From Nocardioides bizhenqiangii (GTDB lineage Bacteria > Actinomycetota > Actinomycetes > Propionibacteriales > Nocardioidaceae): a stretch of 64,000 nt of DNA. The notes beneath the pieces are model-generated. The model saw only the letters and a program-made list of their open reading frames with translations, was not told the DNA's origin and searched no databases. A program made the position numbers and the translations under genes. Below, piece after piece: positions 34,917 to 44,412 of the stretch; positions within the stretch are counted from its first letter, which is position 1; every line of letters begins with the position of its first letter. The DNA is taken from positions 124,001 through 188,000 of the forward strand of contig NZ_CP141059.1 of NCBI RefSeq assembly GCF_034661235.1, in the 5' to 3' direction.

Positions 34917-35326
34917 AACGGCCGCCGGTAGCTGGCCCACGCGACGTGGGACTCCCGCAAGGTGACCTCGACGCCCGACAGCTGGTCCGCCGGCCGGCCG
35001 AGCTGACCGGCCTGTGCGCGCTCCGCGAGCCGGTCGGCGACCAGCCGGGCGAGCACCTCGGTCGTGGTGGTGAGGCCTGCCAGCGCCTCGACGGCGTCGA
35101 GGTTGCGGTAGGTGAGGTCGGCGAGCACCGCCTTGAGCTGCTCGGCGGCCCTCCCGATGTCGACCACGATTCCCGAGCCGTCCAGGTCGTCCGCGACGAA
35201 CGTCGCGTCGACGACGAACGTCGCGCCGTGCAGCTGCTGCGCGGGTCCGAAGACCTCGCCGCGCAGGCTGTGGGCGACCATCATGTGGTCGCGCACGGTC
35301 ACCCGGAACTCAGGACTCGTCGTCAT
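34913..35326 (-). CDS. 6-pyruvoyltetrahydropterin/6-carboxytetrahydropterin synthase-like protein
   Basis: A 137-residue T-fold protein. It has a zinc-type His in HMMVAHSL near residue 14, [11 protein letters not shown] near 33 for the other His, [15 protein letters not shown], and LTYRNLD. The catalytic Cys usual between the first two zinc histidines is not seen ([21 protein letters not shown]), so the reaction may differ from both mammalian PTPS and bacterial QueD. It sits 3 bp after the dehydrogenase gene in the same operon as GTP cyclohydrolase II. Confidence 0.78.
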   Translation of the reverse strand: MTTSPEFRVTVRDHMMVAHSLRGEVFGPAQQLHGATFVVDATFVADDLDGSGIVVDIGRAAEQLKAVLADLTYRNLDAVEALAGLTTTTEVLARLVADRLAERAQAGQLGRPADQLSGVEVTLRESHVAWASYRRPL

Positions 35327-35329
35327 GCC

Positions 35330-36325
35330 CTAGCCCTCCTCGTAGTCGATGGTGTGGCACAGCGTGGTCCGGTCGCCATCGGCGAGTCGGGCGAGCACGG
35401 CAGGCAGGTCGGCGAGGGGCGAGCGACCCGTGAGCAGCGCGTCGAACGCCGGGTCCGCGAGCAGCTCCAGGGCCAGGGCGAGCCGGTCCGCAGGGCTGCG
35501 CCGACCGCTTCGGGCGGGAGCGACGGTGCCCACCTGGCTGGCCCGGATGGTCAGCCGCGAGGAGTGGAACGTGCCGCCGAGCGGCACGGTGACCGGGCGG
35601 TCGCCGTACCAGCTGACGTCGAGCACGGTGCCCTCCGGCGCCAGCAGCTCGAGGGAGCGCTGCAGTCCGGCGGAGGTCGCGCTGGCGTGGACGACGAGGT
35701 CGCAGCCGTCGGACGCGTCCGCCGGTGCGGCGAACCCGACGCCGAGGGCGGCGGCGACGTCCGCCCGGGACGGCTCGGTGTCGACCAGCGTCACCCGGGT
35801 GCCCGGGATCCGACCCAGCAGACGGGCGATGCAGCAGCCGACCATGCCCGCACCGACGACCGCGATCCGGTCGCCGAGGAGCGGTGCGGCGTCCCAGACG
35901 GCATTGACCGCCGTCTCGACCGTCCCGGCGAGCACCGCCCGGTCGGACGGCACCGGGTCCGGGACGGGCGTCACCGCCGTGGCCGGTACGACGTAGGCGG
36001 TCTGGTGGGGATGCAGGCAGAAGACGCGGCGGCCGGTCAGAGCGGCCGGCCCCTCCTCGACGACGCCGACGCTGAGGTAGCCGTACTTCACCGGTCCGGG
36101 GAAGTCGCCGTCCTGGAACGGCGCGCGCATCGCGCGGTGCTGGTCGGCCGGCACGCCGCCGCGGAACACGAGCGTCTCGGTGCCGCGGCTGATCCCCGAG
36201 CGCAGGGCGCGCACCAGCACCTCGTCGTCGCCGGGCGCGCGCAGCTGCTCGGTCCGGATCTCGCCGCGACCCGGTTCGGCCAGCCAGAACGCACGTGCCT
36301 CCCGCACCGTCCGCTGCCTCCTCAC
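35330..36325 (-). CDS. Zinc-binding-type medium-chain dehydrogenase
   Basis: A 331-residue medium-chain dehydrogenase/reductase-like protein. It has an N-terminal GroES-like part (ALRSGISRGTETLVFRGGVP) and a Rossmann part with IAVVGAGMVGCCIARLLGR. It lacks the usual GHE zinc signature (GYLSVGVVEEG occupies that place), so the catalytic zinc is doubtful. The GTG at 36325 follows CAGGAAGC. It is the first gene of the operon that runs to ribA. A SigL-type promoter on its strand lies at 36381-36408. Confidence 0.8.
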   Translation of the reverse strand: MRRQRTVREARAFWLAEPGRGEIRTEQLRAPGDDEVLVRALRSGISRGTETLVFRGGVPADQHRAMRAPFQDGDFPGPVKYGYLSVGVVEEGPAALTGRRVFCLHPHQTAYVVPATAVTPVPDPVPSDRAVLAGTVETAVNAVWDAAPLLGDRIAVVGAGMVGCCIARLLGRIPGTRVTLVDTEPSRADVAAALGVGFAAPADASDGCDLVVHASATSAGLQRSLELLAPEGTVLDVSWYGDRPVTVPLGGTFHSSRLTIRASQVGTVAPARSGRRSPADRLALALELLADPAFDALLTGRSPLADLPAVLARLADGDRTTLCHTIDYEEG

Positions 36326-36339
36326 GTCCGGCTGCTTCC

Positions 36340-36367
36340 TGAACCGGATCGATTCCGGCACCGTATC
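36340..36367 (+). promoter_or_regulatory. SigL-type promoter of the phosphotransferase/sulfatase gene
   Basis: TGAACC at 36340-36345, 16 bp, then CGTATC at 36362-36367. The mycobacterial SigL consensus is TGAACC-N16-18-CGT. The GTG of the downstream gene is 27 bp after the -10. The sigma gene in question lies in this locus, at 39.4 kb. Confidence 0.7.
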
Positions 36368-36380
36368 CCTGATACCCCTA

Positions 36381-36408
36381 ATCACGGAGGCGTTGTGGGT
36401 CGGGTTCA
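36381..36408 (-). promoter_or_regulatory. SigL-type promoter of the dehydrogenase-to-ribA operon
   Basis: On the minus strand, TGAACC at 36408-36403, 16 bp, then CGTGAT at 36386-36381. It faces the dehydrogenase gene, with its -10 about 56 bp before the GTG. It lies back to back with the plus-strand promoter, and its -35 region falls within the first codons of the opposite gene. Confidence 0.68.
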
Positions 36409-38740
36409 GCACGGGCGTGTCCCGGGGCCGGTGGCGGTTGCCGTCGGCGTGCCCGCACTCCTGGTGACCCTCGACGTCGCGGTCGGGCTCGGTCCGCCCG
36501 GGTGGGCGATAGGACTGCTGGGCGGCGCCGTCCTCGCGGCACTCCTCGACGGCGCGCTGGTCCGGCACCGCGCCGGGGGTCTCGGGCCCGCGGGACGGAT
36601 CACCGCGACCCGCGCCGTTCTCGCCTGTGGGGTGGCGGCGCTGACTGCCGAGTCGTACGTCGCCGACGACCACGCAGCGCTGATCGTGGCGCTCGCCACG
36701 GTCGGCCTGGTGCTCGACGCCGTCGACGGCAGGGTGGCGCGTCGTACCCGGACCGAGTCGGCGCTCGGCGGCCGCTTCGACATGGAGGTGGACGCGTTCC
36801 TGATCGCGGTCCTCAGCGTGTACGTCGCACCAGCTGCCGGCTGGTGGGTGCTGGCGATCGGCGCGATCCGCTACGCCTACGTGGCCGTGAGCTGGGTGGT
36901 CCGCTGGCTCCGGCGTCCGCTGCCGCCGCGCTACTCCGCCAAGGTGGTGGCCGCTCTCCAGGGCATCGTGCTCACCGTCGCGGCGTCCGCGCTGGTGCCG
37001 CTGGTGGTGACCCAGGCGGTCCTGGTGGTCGCGCTGGGCCTGCTGGTCGAGTCCTTCGCCCGGGACGTCCGGACGCTGTGGCGGGAGCGTGTGGAGCCGC
37101 TCCCGCCACCACCCGACCCTGCTCCGGTCGGGTCGCTGGTGCGGCCGGCGGTCGTCACCGCCGCCGCCTTCGTCGGTCTCTGGGTCGCATTGGCGCTGCC
37201 GAACCCCGCGACCGGGCTGACGCCGGCGGACCTGCTGCGGATCCCGCTCGAGGGGCTGGTCCTGGTCGCGGTCGCCCTGGTGCTGCCGCACCGGCCACGG
37301 TTCTGGGCGGCCGTCGGGTTCGGCGCGGTCGCCGGTGCCCTGCTCGTCCTCCGGGTCGTCAACGCCGGCTTCGACCTGGTGCTGGACCGCCCGTTCGACC
37401 CGCTCGGTGACTGGGGCTACTTCGCGTCCGGGGTCGACGTGCTCGGTGACTCGATCGGCGACCTGGCGGCGCGGCTGGCCGCGGTGGGCGTGGTGGTGCT
37501 GATCGCTGTGGTGATCGTCGGGCTCGCCGGCGCGGCCGCCCGCGTGGTGCGGGTCGCGGCCGACCACCGGCCGCGGGCCACGCGCGGGGTGGTGGCGCTG
37601 GGCACGGCCTGGGCGGTCTGCGCGATCGCCGGCATCCACGTCGCGGGTGGGGCGCCGGTCGCGGCGGCCGGGGCTGCCGGGCTCGCCGTCGACACGGTCG
37701 ACCAGGTGCGGGCGGGGCTCGCCGACAGCGACGACTTCGCCGAGGAGATCGAGGCGGACCCGTTCGCCGACGTCCCGGACGACCAGCTGCTGCGGGGGCT
37801 CCGGGGCAAGGACGTGCTGCTCGTCTTCGTCGAGAGCTACGGCCGGAGCGCGACCCGCGGGTCGTCGTACTCACCCGGCGTCGAGGAGGTGCTGGTCGAC
37901 GGCACCCGGCGATTGACGGAGGCCGGCTACCTCACCCGCAGCGGCTACCTCACGTCGCCGACGTTCGGGGCGGCGAGCTGGCTGGCGCACGCGACCACCC
38001 AGTCCGGCCTGTGGGTGGACAGCGAGCGCCGCTACGGACAGCTGCTGGACAGCGACCGGCTCACCCTCGCGCGCGCGTTCGGGCGGGCCGGCTGGCGCAC
38101 CGTCTTCGACGTGCCGGCCAACACCGAGGACTGGCCGGAGGGGGAGGCCTTCTACGGGTTCGACCACATCTACGACTCCCGCAACGTCGGGTACGCCGGG
38201 CCCGAGTTCGGCTACGCGCTCGTACCGGACCAGTACACGCTCGAGCACCTCCGTCGCGAGGAGCTCACCGGCGGGGACCGGCCGCCGCTCTTCGCGGAGG
38301 TCGACCTCGTCTCCAGCCACCACCCGTGGACACCGCCGCCGCCGCTCGTGGCGTGGGACGAGGTCGGGGACGGGTCGGTCTTCGAGGGCACGACGGAGGA
38401 CGCCGAACCCGTCGACCAGGAAGCAGATCCCGCCAAGGCGCAGCAGCTCTACGGCCGGTCGATCGAGTACTCCTGGGAGACCCTGGTGTCCTTCCTCGAG
38501 ACCTACCCCGACCCCGACCGGGTGGTGGTGGTGCTCGGCGACCACGAGCCGTGGTCCTTCGTGAGCGGTGACGACGCCGGGCGCGACGTGCCGATCACCG
38601 TGATCGCGCAGGACGGCGACGTCGTACGGCGGACCGCGGACTGGCAGTGGTCTCCCGGGCTGCTGCCGCCCGCCGATGCCCCGGTGTGGCCGATGTCGGA
38701 GCTGCGGGACCGGCTGCTCACTGCGTTCGCGGGAGGTTGA
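36395..38740 (+). CDS. Fusion of CDP-alcohol phosphotransferase and sulfatase-like hydrolase
   Basis: A 781-residue membrane protein. The N-terminal part (about 1-230) carries the complete CDP-alcohol phosphotransferase motif: DAVDGRVAR, then GGRFDMEVD, with all four Asp. A middle region of about five spans follows. The C-terminal part (about 465-781) is an alkaline phosphatase/sulfatase-fold domain: DVLLVFVESYGRS metal site, SSHHPWTPP, and VLGDHEPW. It may attach an alcohol head group to CDP-diacylglycerol and then process a phospho-group outside. The GTG at 36395 has GGAGG only 4 bp away. It is divergent from the pterin/glycosyltransferase operon, with a SigL-type promoter. Confidence 0.8.
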   Translation: MGRVQHGRVPGPVAVAVGVPALLVTLDVAVGLGPPGWAIGLLGGAVLAALLDGALVRHRAGGLGPAGRITATRAVLACGVAALTAESYVADDHAALIVALATVGLVLDAVDGRVARRTRTESALGGRFDMEVDAFLIAVLSVYVAPAAGWWVLAIGAIRYAYVAVSWVVRWLRRPLPPRYSAKVVAALQGIVLTVAASALVPLVVTQAVLVVALGLLVESFARDVRTLWRERVEPLPPPPDPAPVGSLVRPAVVTAAAFVGLWVALALPNPATGLTPADLLRIPLEGLVLVAVALVLPHRPRFWAAVGFGAVAGALLVLRVVNAGFDLVLDRPFDPLGDWGYFASGVDVLGDSIGDLAARLAAVGVVVLIAVVIVGLAGAAARVVRVAADHRPRATRGVVALGTAWAVCAIAGIHVAGGAPVAAAGAAGLAVDTVDQVRAGLADSDDFAEEIEADPFADVPDDQLLRGLRGKDVLLVFVESYGRSATRGSSYSPGVEEVLVDGTRRLTEAGYLTRSGYLTSPTFGAASWLAHATTQSGLWVDSERRYGQLLDSDRLTLARAFGRAGWRTVFDVPANTEDWPEGEAFYGFDHIYDSRNVGYAGPEFGYALVPDQYTLEHLRREELTGGDRPPLFAEVDLVSSHHPWTPPPPLVAWDEVGDGSVFEGTTEDAEPVDQEADPAKAQQLYGRSIEYSWETLVSFLETYPDPDRVVVVLGDHEPWSFVSGDDAGRDVPITVIAQDGDVVRRTADWQWSPGLLPPADAPVWPMSELRDRLLTAFAGG

Positions 38741-39428
38741 GCAGCAGGATCGGCCCGTAGGAGCCCTCGACCGCGACCTTCTCGATCTCGTCCACGTCGA
38801 ACGAGGTCGTGCCGCTCTCCTCCACCTCCTCGCCCGAGGTGGCGGAGAACTCCCTGACCTGCTCGGCGCGACCGCCGTCCCCGGGGTAGACGACCACCGT
38901 GTAGGTGTGGGCCTGATCACCGCCGTACGAGCTGCGGTAGACGCAGGTCAGGTCGAGGCGGGTGCCACCCGACGCGAGCGGCGTCAGCGAGATCCAGCCC
39001 TCCGACTGGCTGTGCCCCACGGGGGTCATCAGCTGCGGTGGCGCGGTGGTCTCGACCACCGGCGGCGGGGAGGTGACGGTCTCGTCGTCGTCGCCGAGCG
39101 AGCCGGCGACGACTGCGGACCCGCCGGCGATGACAGTCACCGCCGCCGCGGCGAGCAGGGCCGCACGGATGGTCCGGCGTCGCTGCTGCCGCTCGGCGGC
39201 AGCGACCAGGGCGGGGAGCAGTGTCCCGGGCACTGGCTCACGGTCGAGATCCGGTGCGAGCACCTCGGCGGGCACCCGAGCCAGCAACCCGGGCAGACCG
39301 GCGAGCTCGCGCACCGACCGCGCGCACTCGTCGCACCCGCTGAGGTGGCGCTCGAAGTCCGCGCGCTCCGCGGGCGCGAGCGAGCCCAGCACGTAGGCCG
39401 CGTCGAGCGTGGAAAACCGGCAGCTCAC
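38718..39428 (-). CDS. Zinc-finger membrane anti-sigma factor, RslA-like
   Basis: A 236-residue protein. The zinc anti-sigma motif is HLSGCDEC at about residues 28-35. One membrane span lies at about 87-110 (AALLAAAAVTVIAGGSAVVAG), followed by an extracytoplasmic domain with one Cys (LTCVYRSSYGG). The GTG at 39428 overlaps the sigma stop as GTGA. Position and motif make it the partner of the adjacent SigL-like factor, released perhaps by redox or proteolysis as described for RslA. Its 3' end overlaps the convergent fusion gene by 23 bp. Confidence 0.85.
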   Translation of the reverse strand: MSCRFSTLDAAYVLGSLAPAERADFERHLSGCDECARSVRELAGLPGLLARVPAEVLAPDLDREPVPGTLLPALVAAAERQQRRRTIRAALLAAAAVTVIAGGSAVVAGSLGDDDETVTSPPPVVETTAPPQLMTPVGHSQSEGWISLTPLASGGTRLDLTCVYRSSYGGDQAHTYTVVVYPGDGGRAEQVREFSATSGEEVEESGTTSFDVDEIEKVAVEGSYGPILLLNLPRTQ

Positions 39429-39937
39429 TGGCTCACCCCCAGCTCTTCGAGGGACAGCCGCAGCGCGCGCAACGCGTAGTGGGTGCGGGACTTGACGGTC
39501 CCCTCGGGGATCCCCAGCCGCCGGGCGGCCTCGGCCACGGACTGGCCGCGGTAGTAGCACTCCAGCAGTACGGCGCGGTGCTCGCGCGAGAGCTGCGTGA
39601 GCGCCTCGGCGACCACCCACGAGAGCAGCAGCTGGTCGGTGCGGTCCTCCGCGCCGGAGAGCTCCGCGAGGTCGTCGGTCGGGATCTCCTTGCGGCTGCG
39701 CTTCGTGCGCCACTCGTCGATCACGATGTTGCGCGCGACGGTGAACAGCCACGACCGCACCGAGCCCCGCGACTCCTCGAGCACCCTGGCGTTGCGCCAC
39801 GCCCGCAACAGCGTCTCCTGCGTGACGTCCTCGGCGTGTGCCCGATCGTTGCCCGTGAGGTGCAGGCAGAACGCCCACAGCGACGCTGCATGCTCGTCGT
39901 GCAGCTGTCGCATCGCCGTGGCCAGGTCTTCCGGCAT
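39425..39937 (-). CDS. ECF RNA polymerase sigma factor, SigL type
   Basis: A 170-residue ECF sigma factor with AEDVTQETLLRAWRNARVL and SVRSWLFTVARNIVIDEWR in region 2, and GQSVAEAARRLGIPEGTVKSR in region 4. The ATG at 39937 follows GGGAGG. An in-frame TTG 12 bp upstream is less likely. The GTGA overlap with the zinc anti-sigma gene and a TGAACC-N16-CGT promoter upstream match SigL of mycobacteria. The same promoter form recurs at the 36.4-kb divergent region, so this factor is the probable controller of that block. Confidence 0.85.
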   Translation of the reverse strand: MPEDLATAMRQLHDEHAASLWAFCLHLTGNDRAHAEDVTQETLLRAWRNARVLEESRGSVRSWLFTVARNIVIDEWRTKRSRKEIPTDDLAELSGAEDRTDQLLLSWVVAEALTQLSREHRAVLLECYYRGQSVAEAARRLGIPEGTVKSRTHYALRALRLSLEELGVSQ

Positions 39938-39954
39938 CACACCTCCCAACCAGT

Positions 39955-39982
39955 CCTACGCAGTCGGCCGGTCCCGGGTTCA
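39955..39982 (-). promoter_or_regulatory. SigL-type autoregulatory promoter
   Basis: On the minus strand, TGAACC at 39982-39977, 16 bp, then CGTAGG at 39960-39955. The -10 ends 17 bp before the sigma ATG, which leaves a short leader with the ribosome site. Autoregulation is usual for ECF sigma genes. Confidence 0.72.
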
Positions 39983-40036
39983 GTCTGCCCTCGTCGCCAC
40001 CGGGTGCTGCGCGGACTTGGATGGGGGTGCGGCGGG

Positions 40037-42043
<2,007 letters not shown>

Positions 42044-42151
42044 GGGTCTCTCCTGAGGTCGTGGGTGCGTGCACCACATTAGGACGGCGATGGTGCCGGG
42101 TCACGGGTTGCATGCCTGTTGCAGCGCCGTTGTCGGGCCGTTCGTCGGGCA

Positions 42152-42190
42152 GTTGTCGGGCCGGCGCGCGCCACGCGCCGGCCCGGCAAC
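42152..42190 (-). terminator. Strong stem-loop after the acetate permease gene
   Basis: A 17-bp stem (one G-U pair) with 5-nt loop, arms at 42152-42168 and 42174-42190, begins 11 bp after the actP stop. There is no U-run, which is common in high-GC actinobacteria. It probably terminates or attenuates transcription before acs. Confidence 0.6.
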
Positions 42191-42200
42191 CTCCGAGCTC

Positions 42201-43805
42201 CTAGTGGACGGTGGCCTTCTCGGCGCCCGCACCCGTCAGGGAACGGACCTCGAGCTCGCTGTAAGCCGCTTCGGCCTCGGGCTCACGCGAGGTGAGGGTG
42301 CCGATGATGCCGAACAGGACGCCTGCCGGGATCGAGACGATGCCCGGGTTGGCGAGCGGGAACCACGAGAAGTCGACCGAGGTCCAGAAGACACCGGTCG
42401 GGCCGGACACCGTGGGCGAGAAGAACACCAGGCCGACGCAGGTGACGAGTCCTCCGTAGATGGCCCAGGTGGCACCGCGGGTGTTGAACTTCTTCCAGAA
42501 GAGGTTCATCACCAGCGCCGGCAGGTTGGCCGAGGCAGCGACCGCGAAGGCGAGCGCCACCAGGAAGGCGATGTTCAACTCCTGCGCGAAGATCGACAGG
42601 ACGATGGCGATGCCACCGATCACGAACGCGGCTATCCGTGCGACCTTCACCTCGTCCTTCTCGGTCGCCGTGCCCTTCTTCCACACGTTCGCGTAGAGGT
42701 CGTGGGCCACCGATGATGCCGAGGTCAACGTCAGCCCGGCCACCACGGCGAGGATGGTCGCGAACGCCACCGCCGCGATGAACGCCAGCAGGATCGCGCC
42801 CCCGTTGGAGCCCGGCCCACCGCCGACCTCCTCGGCGAGCAGTGGCGATGCCAGGTTGCCGCCGCTGGTCGCGACCTCGCTGTCGGGCGCGGTGCTGAGC
42901 AGCGCCGCGGCACCGAAGCCGAGCACCAGCGACATCAGGTAGAACGAGCCGATCAGCCCGATCGCCCAGTTCACCGACGTGCGCGCGTCCTTGGCGGTCG
43001 GCACCGTGTAGAACCGGATCAGGATGTGCGGCAGTCCCGCCGTGCCCAGCACCAGCGCCAGGCCGAGCGACACGAAGTCGATCTGGCTGGTCGTGTTGAT
43101 GCCGTACTTGAGCCCGGGCTCGAGGAACGCGTCGCCCTTGCCGGTGTTGCTGGCTGCGGCGCCGAGCAGGTCGCTGAGGTTGAAGTTGAACTCCGCCAGC
43201 ACCAGCACGGTGATCAGGATCGTGCCGGACATCAGCAGGACGGCCTTCACGATCTGCACCCAGGTGGTCCCCTTCATGCCGCCGACGACGACGTAGAAGA
43301 TCATCAGCAGCCCGACCGCGAGGATCGTGAAGCGGATCGCCCACTCGCCGTCGATGCCGAGCAGCAGCGTGACCAGCGCGCCCGCACCCACCATCTGGGC
43401 GAGGAGGTAGAAGATCGACACCACGACGGTGGAGGTCGCGGCGGCGGTGCGCACCGGACGCTGACGCATCCGGTAGGCCAGCTGGTCTGCCATCGTGTAG
43501 CGACCGGAGTTCCGGAGCAGCTCCGCGACCAGCAGCAGGGCGATCAGCCAGGCGACCAGGAACCCGATCGAGTAGAGGAAGCCGTCGTAGCCGGTCAGCG
43601 CGATGGCTCCGGAGATGCCCAGGAACGATGCGGCGCTCATGTAGTCGCCGGAGATGGCCAGACCGTTCTGGAAGCCGCTGAAGTTGCGCCCGCCCGCGTA
43701 GTAGTCGGCAGCGCTCTTCGTGTTGCGACTGGCCCAGAACGTGATCCCGATGGTGATCGCGACGACGACGATGAAGAGGATCGTGGCGAGGGTCTCTGAG
43801 CTCAT
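42201..43805 (-). CDS. actP: Cation/acetate symporter
   Basis: A 534-residue sodium:solute symporter with about 13 spans. It has SRNTKSAADYYAGGRNFSG near the N-terminus, GDYMSAASFLGISGAIAL, and VGGMKGTTWVQIVKAVLLM, all typical of ActP/MctC carriers for acetate and related short acids. The ATG at 43805 overlaps the DUF485 stop by 1 bp. The GTG directly before it is an alternative. The DUF485-actP pair is standard, and acs follows downstream. Confidence 0.92.
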   Translation of the reverse strand: MSSETLATILFIVVVAITIGITFWASRNTKSAADYYAGGRNFSGFQNGLAISGDYMSAASFLGISGAIALTGYDGFLYSIGFLVAWLIALLLVAELLRNSGRYTMADQLAYRMRQRPVRTAAATSTVVVSIFYLLAQMVGAGALVTLLLGIDGEWAIRFTILAVGLLMIFYVVVGGMKGTTWVQIVKAVLLMSGTILITVLVLAEFNFNLSDLLGAAASNTGKGDAFLEPGLKYGINTTSQIDFVSLGLALVLGTAGLPHILIRFYTVPTAKDARTSVNWAIGLIGSFYLMSLVLGFGAAALLSTAPDSEVATSGGNLASPLLAEEVGGGPGSNGGAILLAFIAAVAFATILAVVAGLTLTSASSVAHDLYANVWKKGTATEKDEVKVARIAAFVIGGIAIVLSIFAQELNIAFLVALAFAVAASANLPALVMNLFWKKFNTRGATWAIYGGLVTCVGLVFFSPTVSGPTGVFWTSVDFSWFPLANPGIVSIPAGVLFGIIGTLTSREPEAEAAYSELEVRSLTGAGAEKATVH

Positions 43806-44170
43806 CACTGCACCTCGCCATCGATCCGGTCGTTGTAGCGCTCGTTGAGATCACGCGCTATCGGGTCGACCCGGTCGTTCATGTAGCGCCCGTACAGCCA
43901 GGCGATCAAGAACGTCGAGACGAACTGGAGGATCCCGAAGACGAGGGCGATGTTGATGTTCCCCACGACCTTCGTGCCCATGAAGTCGGTGGCCCAGTTC
44001 GACATCACGACGTACAGCAGGTACCAGGTCATGAACGCGACCGTGGCCGGGAAGACGAACCCCCGGAACCGTCTGCGCAACTCCTTGAACTCGGACGACT
44101 GCTGAAGCTCGACATAGACCGGATGGTCGGAACGTTGATGTACCCCGCCGTTCCCGTTGGTCGTGGACAC
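43805..44170 (-). CDS. DUF485 membrane protein (YjcH-like)
   Basis: A 121-residue protein with a cytoplasmic N-terminus, QSSEFKELRRRFRGFVFPAT just before the first span, and two spans (about 42-63 and 74-98). This is the DUF485 signature. These proteins are co-encoded with ActP symporters in many bacteria and probably assist them. The GTG at 44170 follows AGGAGGG, rejecting a longer start that would cross the divergent siderophore promoter. Confidence 0.9.
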   Translation of the reverse strand: MSTTNGNGGVHQRSDHPVYVELQQSSEFKELRRRFRGFVFPATVAFMTWYLLYVVMSNWATDFMGTKVVGNINIALVFGILQFVSTFLIAWLYGRYMNDRVDPIARDLNERYNDRIDGEVQ

Positions 44171-44372
44171 GTGCCCTCCTGGAATCGATGTGATCGCCGT
44201 CACGGCTCTTGGGACGCTAGGAGCGGTCGATACCCAGTCGGCAGGGGTGCGGGCCGAACTCGCGCCCGACGGGGAACCGGGGTCGCCGAGCGGTCGGTGG
44301 AGCGCGACGAACGGTCGCGCTGTGACCGAGGGCACGTCGCCAGGGGAGTGACAGCGACGGATCAGGCGTGGC

Positions 44373-44391
44373 TAAGGTAAGGCTTACCTAA
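44373..44391. promoter_or_regulatory. IdeR/DmdR iron box before the siderophore operon
   Basis: The 19-bp palindrome TAAGGTAAGGCTTACCTAA matches the IdeR/DmdR consensus TTAGGTTAGGCTAACCTAA at 16 positions. It lies 22 bp before the desA-type GTG, so iron-loaded repressor would block transcription of the operon. Confidence 0.88.
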
Positions 44392-44412
44392 TCTGTCTCG
44401 GAGGAACCCGCC

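Noticed and set aside
42201..43808. GTG at 43808 as the actP start
   Set aside because: The adjacent ATG at 43805 gives a 1-bp stop-start overlap and is the more usual start, though GTG cannot be excluded.
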